A stretch of 22,884 bases of DNA, from assembly GCA_002404605.1 (NCBI GenBank), contig DHKA01000102.1, forward strand, positions 242 to 23,125, in the 5' to 3' direction. The notes beneath the pieces are model-generated. The model made no database searches and had not been told where the DNA came from. It worked only from the letters and a program-made list of their open reading frames with translations. Below, in pieces: positions 7,173 through 14,327 of this stretch. Each line of letters begins with the position of its first letter. Within the stretch, counting starts at the first letter, position 1. The translations under genes and the position numbers were made by a program. The DNA is from Clostridiales bacterium UBA4706. GTDB lineage: Bacteria > Bacillota > Clostridia > Oscillospirales > Oscillospiraceae.

Positions 7173-8433
7173 CGAAGCGCTCGCGTTCATCCACGGCGCC
7201 GACTGGAAGGGGAGCCGCCTTGGTTTGGAGCGGATGCGCGAGTTGATGCGCCGGTTGGACGATCCGCAGAACAATTTGAAATTTGTCCACGTCGCCGGGA
7301 CGAACGGCAAGGGGTCGACGAGCACGATGCTTGCGTCGATCCTGACGGCGGCGGGGTATAAGACGGGGCTTTACACATCCCCGCACCTTGTGCGCGTGAA
7401 CGAGCGGTTCCGCATCAACGGCGCGGACATCCCCGACGCGGCGCTCTGCCGCGCCGCCGAAGCCGTGAAGGAGGCCGCCGGGGGCATGTCCGACGCACCG
7501 ACGGAGTTTGAAATTTTGACCGCGATGGGCTTCTGGTATTTCGCGGCGGAGAAATGCGATGCCGTGGTGCTTGAGGTCGGCCTCGGCGGGCGGCTCGACG
7601 CGACGAACGTGATACCTTCGCCCGAGGCCGCCGTTATTACGAACATCGGACTCGAGCACACCGCCATTCTCGGTCACACGCTCCCGGAGATCGCGCGCGA
7701 GAAGGCCGGGATCATCAAGCCCGGCACGACCGCCGTTACGTACCCGGTGAACGCCGCCGTGGACGCGGTATACCGGGAGATATGCGCAGAGCGCCGCGCG
7801 GCGTGGCATCCGGCGGCGTTTGATGCGCTGCGCTCTCGTGAGCATTCGCTCGCCGGGCAGCGGTTCGACTATAAGGACGAAAAGGACCTGACGCTGCATC
7901 TGCTCGGGGAGCATCAGCTCCGCAACGCGGCGCTCGTCCTCGAAACGGTGGGCGTGCTGCGCGAAAAGGGCTGGAACATCCCGGAGCGCGCGCTGCACGA
8001 GGGGCTTTCCGCGGCACGCTGGGAAGCGCGGTTCGAACTGCTGCGCATCGATCCGCCGGTCGTTGCCGACGGCGCGCACAACCCCCAATGCGTCGAAGCG
8101 CTCGCACGCAGTCTGGACGAGTACCTGCCGGGGCAGAAGGTCCTGTTCCTGCTCGGCGTGCTCGAGGACAAGGATTATGAGACGATGCTCGCGCGGCTGC
8201 TGCCGTACGGGAAGAAATTTTTCTGCCTGACGCCGGATTCGTCCCGCGCGCTGAGCGCGGAGAAGCTTTGCGCGTATCTTCGCGCGAATGGCGCGGACGC
8301 GGTCTCATGCACGACGGCGGAGGACGGCGTGCGCCGCGCGCTCGAAGAAAGCGGCGGGGAAACGCCCGTCATCGCCTGCGGCTCGCTCTATCTCATGGGC
8401 GAGGTGCGCGAGGCAGTAAAGGACAATATGTAA
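7162..8433 (+). CDS. folC: Folylpolyglutamate synthase / dihydrofolate synthase
   Basis: This 423-residue Mur-ligase-family enzyme adds glutamate residues to folates with ATP, trapping them in the cell and making them good substrates. The nucleotide-binding GTNGKGST motif is at residues 46-53, followed by GLYTSPHLVRVNERFRING (about 68-86), the EVGLGGRLDATN segment (about 139-150), GLEHTAILG, and DGAHNP (about 303-308), all FolC signatures. Length is normal. The start lies within the end of folT (11-base overlap), so the two genes are coupled and both fall under the THF riboswitch. Together they form a logical pair: uptake of folate, then retention by polyglutamylation. Whether it also has dihydrofolate synthase activity cannot be told from the sequence. 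Confidence 0.96.
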   Translation: MELNEALAFIHGADWKGSRLGLERMRELMRRLDDPQNNLKFVHVAGTNGKGSTSTMLASILTAAGYKTGLYTSPHLVRVNERFRINGADIPDAALCRAAEAVKEAAGGMSDAPTEFEILTAMGFWYFAAEKCDAVVLEVGLGGRLDATNVIPSPEAAVITNIGLEHTAILGHTLPEIAREKAGIIKPGTTAVTYPVNAAVDAVYREICAERRAAWHPAAFDALRSREHSLAGQRFDYKDEKDLTLHLLGEHQLRNAALVLETVGVLREKGWNIPERALHEGLSAARWEARFELLRIDPPVVADGAHNPQCVEALARSLDEYLPGQKVLFLLGVLEDKDYETMLARLLPYGKKFFCLTPDSSRALSAEKLCAYLRANGADAVSCTTAEDGVRRALEESGGETPVIACGSLYLMGEVREAVKDNM

Positions 8434-8437
8434 GAGC

Positions 8438-8520
8438 AGGGGGGAGGGGCAGAGCCCCTCCCCTACAGGCATGAGGAAGCCTTTTTGCCATTCTTGTAGG
8501 GGCGGGGCTCTGCTCCGCCC
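8438..8520. repeat. Palindromic GC-rich repeat pair (REP/MITE-like) after folC
   Basis: Two near-identical units face each other: GGGGAGGGGC-AGA-GCCCCTCCCC (hairpin 8441-8463) followed by TACA, and in opposite orientation TGTAGGGGCGGGGC-TCT-GCTCCGCCC (hairpin 8500-8520 with its left flank). The units share the core CAGAGCCCC(T/G)CCCCTACA read on opposite strands. Between them is a shorter imperfect dyad with a TTTTT run (8482-8486). This arrangement is typical of dispersed palindromic intergenic elements; no other copy is visible in the window. Confidence 0.7.
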
Positions 8521-8562
8521 AAAAGTTGTCAACGGGAACGCATACCTGTTGACAGCTTTTTT
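8521..8562. terminator. Bidirectional terminator between folC and dpaAB
   Basis: A 16-pair stem (8521-8536 with 8545-8560, including two G-T pairs) closes an eight-base loop. The stem begins AAAAG and ends CTTTT, with TTTTTT at 8557-8562 on the plus strand and TTTT at the far end on the minus strand. It separates the convergent folC and dpaAB genes and abuts the dpaAB stop codon. Confidence 0.9.
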
Positions 8563-9763
8563 ATAGCAGTACCGGCTGGAGCTGGCGGCCTTGCATGGCC
8601 GCTTTTATTGTTTCGCCGAGAAGGTCAAAGTCGCTCTGCAGCGAGAACGGCTTCTGGTGCGGCGCGTCCTGCCGGAAGGGGACAAAGTACACGTTCTTGC
8701 GCTGCAAAAGCGCCGCGATGCTCTCCGCGGACCCGGAGAGACCGTCGTTTGTAGAAATGGCGAGAATGAGCGGCGCACCGTTTCGCAGATGCGCCTTGCA
8801 CGCCATCGTGACGGCGGTATCCGTGACGCCGCGGGCGAGCTTGGAGAGCGTGTTTCCCGTGCACGGCGCAACGAGCAGCGCGTCGAGCCGCTGCGCGGTG
8901 CCGAGCGGTTCGGCCTTGACGATCGTGTCCACCGCTTCCCGGCCGCAGAACGCCTCGAGCTCCGCGCGGAAGGCGGAGGCGGCGAAAAAGCGCGTGTCCG
9001 TCCCCGCCGCCGCGCCGGAGAGGATCGGAACGAGTGTATAATCTCGCTTCAAAGGCTGGAACGCCTTCAGCGCGGGGGAAAACGTGCAGTGCGACCCCGT
9101 GACGGCGAGACCGAGACGGGGAAGAGGCTCCGCAGCGGCGGCGTACACCGCGTCGCGCAGGATGAGAGCGGCGCGCTCGGGCGCGTATTTCGCGGGCAGG
9201 CCCGGCGCGCGGATGTAGCGAAGATCCCGCTCGTGCGCTGCTGCGGCGTCGATCCCGCCGGGCGCGGAGGCAAGCTCCAGCAGCAGCGCGTCCTTCCGGA
9301 CGAGCACGAGCAGCGGCTCGGTGAGCACCGGCGCGGGGATCGTACCGATGATGACGTCAAACCGGTCGAGCGCGCCGGAGAGCGCGTCGAGCGGCAGGGC
9401 CTCGATGCCCTCAGCCTCCGCCCACGCACGCTGTTCGGCCGAGCGCGCTGCGGCGGTGACGAGCGCGCCGGCCTTTTGCAGTTCCCGGCCGAGCAGACGG
9501 CCGATGCGCCCGTAGCCGAGCAGGAGGACATGCGCGCCGGAAAGCCCCGTTTCCGGGCGCAGCAGCGCGATCGCGCCCTCGGCGGTGAGCCGGGCGTTTG
9601 CGATCTGATATTCCTCCCGGCGGGCGTACCGCGCCGAGGGATCCCACGGCGGCGGGACGACCATATCGGCGAAGGCGGGGTCGGTGATCTCGTGTCCGTC
9701 GGCGAGCAGGAGCTTTCGCAGCAGGGGGAACCGGGCGTCGGTGCCGGTGATGGCAAAGCGCAT
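8561..9763 (-). CDS. dpaAB: Fused dipicolinate synthase, subunits A and B (DpaA-DpaB)
   Basis: One 400-residue open frame contains both halves of dipicolinate synthase, which makes the spore-core compound dipicolinic acid from a lysine-pathway intermediate in the mother cell. Residues 1-212 match DpaA (SpoVFA): a Rossmann GYGRIG motif at 83-88, the IGTIPAPVL segment at 139-147, LELASAPGG at 162-170 and APGLPAKYAP at 186-195. Residues about 216-400 match the flavoprotein-like DpaB (SpoVFB): TGSHCTF at 222-228, IVKAEPLG at 281-288, APCTGNTLSKLA at 299-310, ISTND at 336-340 and a final QLQPVLL. In Bacillus the two are separate genes, with DpaA near 300 residues; here the A half is shortened before the Rossmann fold. 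The start at 9763 follows AGGAG nine bases upstream. The gene implies a spore-forming host. Confidence 0.93.
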   Translation of the reverse strand: MRFAITGTDARFPLLRKLLLADGHEITDPAFADMVVPPPWDPSARYARREEYQIANARLTAEGAIALLRPETGLSGAHVLLLGYGRIGRLLGRELQKAGALVTAAARSAEQRAWAEAEGIEALPLDALSGALDRFDVIIGTIPAPVLTEPLLVLVRKDALLLELASAPGGIDAAAAHERDLRYIRAPGLPAKYAPERAALILRDAVYAAAAEPLPRLGLAVTGSHCTFSPALKAFQPLKRDYTLVPILSGAAAGTDTRFFAASAFRAELEAFCGREAVDTIVKAEPLGTAQRLDALLVAPCTGNTLSKLARGVTDTAVTMACKAHLRNGAPLILAISTNDGLSGSAESIAALLQRKNVYFVPFRQDAPHQKPFSLQSDFDLLGETIKAAMQGRQLQPVLL

Positions 9764-9793
9764 AATGCACCACTCCTATCCAAAATCGTACTC

Positions 9794-9822
9794 CAGCGTA
9801 TGCGCGCTCGTTGACTTGTGTC
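9794..9822 (-). promoter_or_regulatory. Candidate mother-cell (sigma-K/sigma-E-like) promoter of dpaAB
   Basis: On the minus strand CATACGCTG (9794-9802) resembles the sigma-K -10 (CATAnnnTA) and sigma-E -10 (CATACAnT) elements, and GACA (9819-9822) lies 16 bases upstream, where a sigma-K -35 (mACm) is expected. The predicted leader is about 24 bases. The motif is short, so support comes mainly from the gene's function. It overlaps the tdk promoter on the other strand. Confidence 0.4.
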
Positions 9823-9839
9823 CCCGTTTGCGGTAAAAT
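9811..9839 (+). promoter_or_regulatory. Sigma-A-like promoter for tdk-deoD
   Basis: TTGACT (9811-9816) and TAAAAT (9834-9839) are separated by 17 bases, with the tdk start about 38 bases after the -10 box. It faces away from dpaAB. Confidence 0.75.
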
Positions 9840-9877
9840 CTTTTCTTGTAAAATACCGAGAGGAGATGCCCGCAGAA

Positions 9878-10471
9878 ATGGCGAAGCTCTATTTCAAATA
9901 CGGCGCGATGGGCTCGAGCAAGACCGCTCAGGCGCTCATTACCAAATTCAATTATGAGGAGCGCGGCATGGATGTGTGGCTTCTGAAGCCCTCCATCGAC
10001 TGCCGCGACGGGGAGACCCTGCTCCGCTCGCGCATCGGGCTGGAGGCGACGGCCGACGTCGTCCGCCCGGAGGACGATATCCGCGCGCTTTATGCAGCGC
10101 GCGGCCATCACGACGTGGTGATCGTGGACGAATGCCAGTTCCTTACCCCAGAGCAGATCGAGCAGCTGCGGCAGCTCGTGGACGAGGAAAATCTGCCGGT
10201 GCTCTGCTTCGGCCTGCGCACCGATTTTCTCACGCACCTTTTCCCCGGCTCGCGCCGCCTTTTTGAGCTGGCCGACTCCATCACCGAGATCAAGACCATC
10301 TGCGAGTGCGGCTCGAAGGCCACGGTCAACGCCCGCATCGACGGCGAGGGCCACGTCGTCACCGAGGGCGCGCAGGTGTTCCTCGGCGGGAACGACTCCT
10401 ATATCGCCATGTGCCACGCCTGCTGGCGCAAGCGTATCGCGCGCGAGCGCGCCGAAAGAGGACGGAAATAA
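9878..10471 (+). CDS. tdk: Thymidine kinase (type II)
   Basis: The enzyme phosphorylates thymidine (and deoxyuridine) to the monophosphate with ATP, a salvage step in the cytoplasm. The 197-residue protein begins MAKLYFKYGAMGSSKT, with the P-loop GAMGSSKT at residues 9-16, and has the Walker B-type VDECQFL at 83-89. Two cysteine pairs near the C-terminal half (CECG around 144-147 and CHAC around 180-183) fit the structural zinc site of type II thymidine kinases. The frame is open further upstream, but the ATG at 9878 gives the family's conserved N-terminus and follows AGGAG (9861-9865) at a spacing of 12; an ATG at 9866 abuts that site and is unlikely. deoD follows after 32 bases, so they share a transcript. 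Confidence 0.95.
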   Translation: MAKLYFKYGAMGSSKTAQALITKFNYEERGMDVWLLKPSIDCRDGETLLRSRIGLEATADVVRPEDDIRALYAARGHHDVVIVDECQFLTPEQIEQLRQLVDEENLPVLCFGLRTDFLTHLFPGSRRLFELADSITEIKTICECGSKATVNARIDGEGHVVTEGAQVFLGGNDSYIAMCHACWRKRIARERAERGRK

Positions 10472-10503
10472 CCCATTCATTACATAAAAAGGAGTAGATC
10501 ATC

Positions 10504-11214
10504 ATGTCCACACCGCATAACAGCGCCGCCCCCGGCGAGTTTGCCAAAACCGTACTGATGCCCGGCGATCCGCTGCGCGCGCAGTTCATTGCCGAAAACT
10601 TCCTCGACGACCGCCGCCTCATCAACAACGTCCGCGGCATTCAGGGTTACACCGGGACCTACAAGGGCGTGCCGGTGAGCGTCATGGCCAGCGGCATGGG
10701 TATGCCATCCATCGGCATTTACAGCTATGAGCTCTTCAACTTCTACGGCGTGGAGAACATTCTGCGCGTCGGCTCCGTCGGAGCGCTGAGCGAGAAGCTG
10801 CACGTGCGCGATATCATCCTCGCGCAGGGCGCGTGCACCAACTCCGCCTACGCCTCGCAGTTCGGCTGCCGCGGCGCGATCGCCCCGATCGCGGACTACG
10901 GTCTGCTGCGCACCGCCGCCGATATCGCCGAGGAGCGCGGCCTTCGCTACGCCGTCGGCAATCTTCTCTCGTCCGATACGTTCTACGACGACGACAAGAC
11001 CGCGAGCGCCGCGTGGATCAAAATGGGCGTGCTCGGTATCGAGATGGAGGCCGCCGCGCTCTATCTGAACGCGATGCGCGCGGGCAAAAAGGCGCTCGCC
11101 ATCTGCACCGTTTCCGACCACATCATCACCGGCGAGGAAACGACCGCCGAGGAGCGTCAGACCTCCTTCCGCGACATGATGGAGCTGGCGCTGGAAGCGG
11201 CTGTCCGCAGCTGA
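10504..11214 (+). CDS. deoD: Purine-nucleoside phosphorylase (DeoD type)
   Basis: This cytoplasmic enzyme splits purine nucleosides and deoxynucleosides with phosphate, giving the free base and (deoxy)ribose-1-phosphate. The 236-residue length is normal for the hexameric DeoD group. Landmarks are VLMPGDPLRAQFIAENFL at about residues 17-34 (phosphate-binding GDPLR), the ASGMGMPSIGIYSYEL stretch, RVGSVGAL, the substrate-binding GIEMEAAALY and the SDH with its conserved aspartate near the C-terminus. A clear AAAGGAG lies before the ATG. With tdk upstream and a nucleoside importer downstream it forms a salvage locus. No convincing terminator follows, so some transcription may continue into the receptor gene, which also has its own promoter. 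Confidence 0.97.
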   Translation: MSTPHNSAAPGEFAKTVLMPGDPLRAQFIAENFLDDRRLINNVRGIQGYTGTYKGVPVSVMASGMGMPSIGIYSYELFNFYGVENILRVGSVGALSEKLHVRDIILAQGACTNSAYASQFGCRGAIAPIADYGLLRTAADIAEERGLRYAVGNLLSSDTFYDDDKTASAAWIKMGVLGIEMEAAALYLNAMRAGKKALAICTVSDHIITGEETTAEERQTSFRDMMELALEAAVRS

Positions 11215-11299
11215 AAAACACTTGAAATCCCTGCGCGGACGGGCGGCGTAAACGGACAAAAAAGTCCCGGATTTCCACCGGAGAGGCGGAGGTCAGACC

Positions 11300-11328
11300 T
11301 TGCATATACCGCATGGACATGGTATAAT
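11300..11328 (+). promoter_or_regulatory. Sigma-A-like promoter for the nucleoside receptor lipoprotein
   Basis: TTGCAT (11300-11305) and TATAAT (11323-11328) are 17 bases apart. The expected transcript begins near 11335, and a small hairpin (GTCCC 11342-11346 with GGGAC 11352-11356) lies at its extreme 5' end, which may protect the mRNA. A strong ATAAGGAGG site precedes the ATG at 11382. Confidence 0.8.
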
Positions 11329-11381
11329 CACCGTTGCGAAAGTCCCGAAAAGGGACAAATTATAAGGAGGAAAGATTCTAC

Positions 11382-12611
11382 ATGAAGAAGATCCTTGCCC
11401 TGATCCTGGCTCTCGTCATGGTCTTTGCCCTCGTTGCCTGCGGTACTACCGAGACCCCGGCTGCGACCGAAGAGCCCAAGACCGAAGAGCCCGCTGCCAC
11501 CGAAGCTCCGGCGGAGCCCACCGAGGCCCCTGCAGAGCCCACCGAAGCCCCCGCGGAAGAGCCCGCGACCGTCAGCGCCGACGACATCGAGGACACTATG
11601 ACCTCCGCCGACGGCAAGTATGAGATCGCCTTCGTCACCGACGTCGGCCAGCTCAAGGATAAGTCCTTCAACCAGGGCACGTTCGACGGCGTCAAGCTGT
11701 ACGCCCACGAGAACGGCCGGAGCTACAAGTACTACCAGCCCGCCAACGGCGATCAGGCGACCGACGACGACCGCTATGACGCCATGAAGGCCGCCGCCGA
11801 GAACGGCGCCAAGATCATTGTCTGCGCCGGTTTCATGCAGGGCAACGCCCTTGCGAAGGCCGCTGCCGAGTTCACCGACGTTTCCTTCGTGTTCGTCGAT
11901 GGCTGGGCGATGACCGATGCCGACGGCAACCCCCTTACCAACACTCTGGGCATCGCGTTCCAGGAAGAGCAGTGCGGCTATCTCGCCGGCTATGCTGCCG
12001 TTAAGGAAGGCTACACGAAGCTCGGCTTCTGCGGCGGCGGCGGCGGCACCAACCCGGCTTGCTGCCGTTACGGCTACGGCTACGTGCAGGGCGCGAGCGC
12101 TGCCGCGGCTGAGCTTGGCGTCAAGGTCGAGATGAACTACTCCTGGATGTACGGCGGATCTTTCTCCGCTTCTCCGGAACTGCAGACCATGGCCAACGGC
12201 TGGTATGAGAACGGCACCGAGGTCATCTTCGCCTGCGGCGGCTCCATGTTCGCCTCTATCGCTCAGGCTGCCAGCGCCAACGACGGCTTTGTCATCGGCG
12301 TTGACGTTGACCAGTCCTTCGAGTCTGACACCGTTATCACCTCTGCCATGAAGGGTCTCGCCGCTTCCGTGCAGTGGGCCTGCGCGAAGGTTTACGACGG
12401 CTCCTTTGCTGAGCTGGGCGGCACCTGCGCCACCCTCGGCGCCAAGGACGACGCGGTTGGTCTGCCCACTGCCACCTGGTCTTTGACCGGTTGGACCGTG
12501 GAAGAGTACAACGAGATGGTCAAGGCCATGGCCGACGGCACTCTCGTTGTTGACGCCGACTACGCCAATCTCGCCAGCACCGACAACCTCACGCTGAACG
12601 TGATCGAGTAA
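11382..12611 (+). CDS. BMP/PnrA-family nucleoside-binding lipoprotein
   Basis: The 409-residue product is the extracellular receptor of an ABC importer. Its signal peptide ends in a lipobox (LVAC, lipidated Cys20). Residues about 22-62 are a low-complexity linker of Glu/Pro/Ala/Thr with the repeated unit TEAPAEP, a flexible tether from membrane to binding domain. The folded part starts near residue 75 and shows the BMP-family signature DVGQLKDKSFNQGTFDGV, with later ICAG-type and IGVDVDQ segments (ligand-contacting loops in PnrA-like proteins). Nucleoside specificity is inferred from the family (PnrA, NupN) and from tdk, deoD and udk nearby. Codon use is more restricted than in neighbours, as in highly expressed genes. 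A terminator follows, separating it from nupOPQ, which is common when the receptor is needed in excess. Confidence 0.93.
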   Translation: MKKILALILALVMVFALVACGTTETPAATEEPKTEEPAATEAPAEPTEAPAEPTEAPAEEPATVSADDIEDTMTSADGKYEIAFVTDVGQLKDKSFNQGTFDGVKLYAHENGRSYKYYQPANGDQATDDDRYDAMKAAAENGAKIIVCAGFMQGNALAKAAAEFTDVSFVFVDGWAMTDADGNPLTNTLGIAFQEEQCGYLAGYAAVKEGYTKLGFCGGGGGTNPACCRYGYGYVQGASAAAAELGVKVEMNYSWMYGGSFSASPELQTMANGWYENGTEVIFACGGSMFASIAQAASANDGFVIGVDVDQSFESDTVITSAMKGLAASVQWACAKVYDGSFAELGGTCATLGAKDDAVGLPTATWSLTGWTVEEYNEMVKAMADGTLVVDADYANLASTDNLTLNVIE

Positions 12612-12623
12612 TTTATCCGCAGA

Positions 12624-12665
12624 AACGGAGGGAAGGAAAATCCTTCCCGCCGTTTTTTCTTTTTG
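12624..12665 (+). terminator. Intrinsic terminator after the receptor gene
   Basis: AACGG (12624-12628) and GGGAAGGA (12630-12637) pair with TCCTTCCC (12641-12648) and CCGTT (12650-12654) around an AAA loop with one mismatch, followed by a long T-rich tract. Confidence 0.93.
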
Positions 12666-12681
12666 AAATAGATGCTGATTC

Positions 12682-12710
12682 TTGCAATTTGTTTGTAATA
12701 TATATATAAT
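12682..12710 (+). promoter_or_regulatory. Sigma-A-like promoter for nupO-nupP-nupQ-udk
   Basis: TTGCAA (12682-12687) and TATAAT (12705-12710) are 17 bases apart within a very AT-rich stretch (12660-12720) right after the previous terminator. The nupO start lies about 70 bases downstream. Confidence 0.8.
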
Positions 12711-12779
12711 AAATGAAAATGCACATTGTGATTCCTTGTGCAGCAAATCTGCTGGAGAAAGAGAAAGGGAGGTGGGGAC

Positions 12780-14327
12780 ATGGACACGACGCCGGAGTAT
12801 GTGATCGAGATGCTCCACATAACCAAGGTGTTCCCCGGGATCAAGGCAAACGATGACATCACCCTGCAGCTGAAAAAGGGCGAGATCCACGCTCTGCTCG
12901 GAGAGAACGGCGCGGGCAAGTCCACGCTGATGAGCGTTCTTTTCGGCCTGTATCAGCCGGAAGAGGGCATCATCAAGAAGGACGGCCAGGAGGTCAAGAT
13001 CAACGACCCCAACGACGCCACGGCGCTCCACATCGGCATGGTGCACCAGCACTTCAAGCTCATCGACGTGTTCACCGTGCTCGATAACATCATCCTCGGC
13101 GCGGAGGATACGAAGCTCGGTTTTCTGGAAAAGAAGACCGCCCGCAAAAAGGTGCAGGAGCTTTCCGACCGCTACGGTCTGAAGGTCGATCTGGACGCGA
13201 AGATCGAGGACATCACCGTCGGCATGCAGCAGCGCGTGGAGATATTGAAGATGCTCTACCGCGACAACGAGATCCTCATCTTTGACGAGCCGACCGCCGT
13301 GCTCACGCCGCAGGAGATCGAAGAGCTCATGCAGATCATGCGCGGGCTGACGAAAGAGGGCAAGAGCATCCTCTTCATCTCCCACAAGCTCAACGAGATC
13401 ATGGAGGTCTCCGACCGCGTGACCGTTCTGCGCAAGGGCAAGTATATCGGCACCGTCAACACGAGCGAAACGACGCAGGAAGAGCTCTCCCGCATGATGG
13501 TCGGCCGCCCGGTGCAGCTCGTGGTGGACAAAACGCCCGCCAAGCCCGGCGAGCCGGTGCTGGAGGTCGAGAACCTCACCGTGCCGTCGCAGCTGCACAA
13601 AAACGACGCCGTGAAGAACGTATCGCTCACCGCGCGGCGCGGCGAGATCGTCTGCATCGCCGGTATCGACGGCAACGGCCAGAGCGAGTTCGTCTATGCG
13701 CTCACCGGTCTCGAAAAGGCGACCGGCGGCAAGATCACGCTCTGCGGCAAGGACATCACCCACGCCTCCATCCGCCAGCGCTCGCTCACGGGCATGAGCC
13801 ATATCCCCGAGGACCGCCACAAGCACGGTCTGGTGCTCGACTATACGCTCGAGCAGAATCTCGTTTTGCAGCGCTATTTCGAGCCGCAGTTCCAGCACGG
13901 CGGCTTTATTCGCTTTGACGAGGTGCGCAAGTACGCCGACAAGCTGATCGAAGAATACGACATCCGTTCCGGCCAGGGTCCGGTGACGGTCGTGCGCAGC
14001 ATGTCCGGCGGCAACCAGCAGAAGGCGATCGTCGCCCGCGAGATCGACCGTGAGATGCCGCTGATCGTTGCGGTGCAGCCGACGCGCGGTCTCGACGTCG
14101 GCGCTATTGAGTACATCCACCGCCAGCTCGTCCACGAGCGCGACGAGGGGAAAGCCGTCCTGCTCGTCTCGCTCGAACTCGACGAGGTGATGAACCTCTC
14201 CGACCGCATCCTCGTGATGTACGAAGGCGAGATCGTCGGCGAATTTGATCCGAAGAAAGTTTCCGTGGAAGAGCTCGGCCTTTACATGGCTGGCGCGAAG
14301 CGGCAGAACGGGGAGGAGAAAAAATGA
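12780..14327 (+). CDS. nupO: Nucleoside ABC importer, double ATP-binding subunit
   Basis: This 515-residue protein carries two ABC cassettes in tandem and powers a nucleoside importer, as in NupO/YufO. In the first cassette Walker A is GENGAGKST (residues 41-49), the signature is a variant TVGMQQRVE, and Walker B is ILIFDEPTAVLTP. In the second, Walker A is degenerate (GIDGNGQSE), the signature is MSGGNQQK and the Walker B region reads VAVQPTRGLDVGA with Gln where the catalytic Glu would be; this asymmetry is normal for the RbsA/YufO group, so only one site is expected to be fully catalytic. The ATG at 12780 follows GGGAGGTGG. The permease gene overlaps its end by four bases. Confidence 0.94.
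   Translation: MDTTPEYVIEMLHITKVFPGIKANDDITLQLKKGEIHALLGENGAGKSTLMSVLFGLYQPEEGIIKKDGQEVKINDPNDATALHIGMVHQHFKLIDVFTVLDNIILGAEDTKLGFLEKKTARKKVQELSDRYGLKVDLDAKIEDITVGMQQRVEILKMLYRDNEILIFDEPTAVLTPQEIEELMQIMRGLTKEGKSILFISHKLNEIMEVSDRVTVLRKGKYIGTVNTSETTQEELSRMMVGRPVQLVVDKTPAKPGEPVLEVENLTVPSQLHKNDAVKNVSLTARRGEIVCIAGIDGNGQSEFVYALTGLEKATGGKITLCGKDITHASIRQRSLTGMSHIPEDRHKHGLVLDYTLEQNLVLQRYFEPQFQHGGFIRFDEVRKYADKLIEEYDIRSGQGPVTVVRSMSGGNQQKAIVAREIDREMPLIVAVQPTRGLDVGAIEYIHRQLVHERDEGKAVLLVSLELDEVMNLSDRILVMYEGEIVGEFDPKKVSVEELGLYMAGAKRQNGEEKK

Noticed and set aside
11215..11299. Possible terminator or purine riboswitch between deoD and the receptor gene
   Set aside because: Only small hairpins (GGAC/GTCC and CCGG/CCGG) without T-runs are visible, and no conserved purine-aptamer loops can be found.
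12660..12720. AT-rich TATATATATAAT stretch as a possible replication or integration site
   Set aside because: It contains an ordinary -35/-10 pair with 17-base spacing and sits directly after a terminator; no iterons, DnaA boxes or direct-repeat ends are seen.
11328..14135. Very long open frame on the minus strand opposite the receptor and nupO genes
   Set aside because: It lies antisense to two clear genes with family motifs, reads as repetitive low-quality protein rich in Val/Leu/His/Asp, and has no ribosome binding site. It is an artefact of the codon bias at high G+C.
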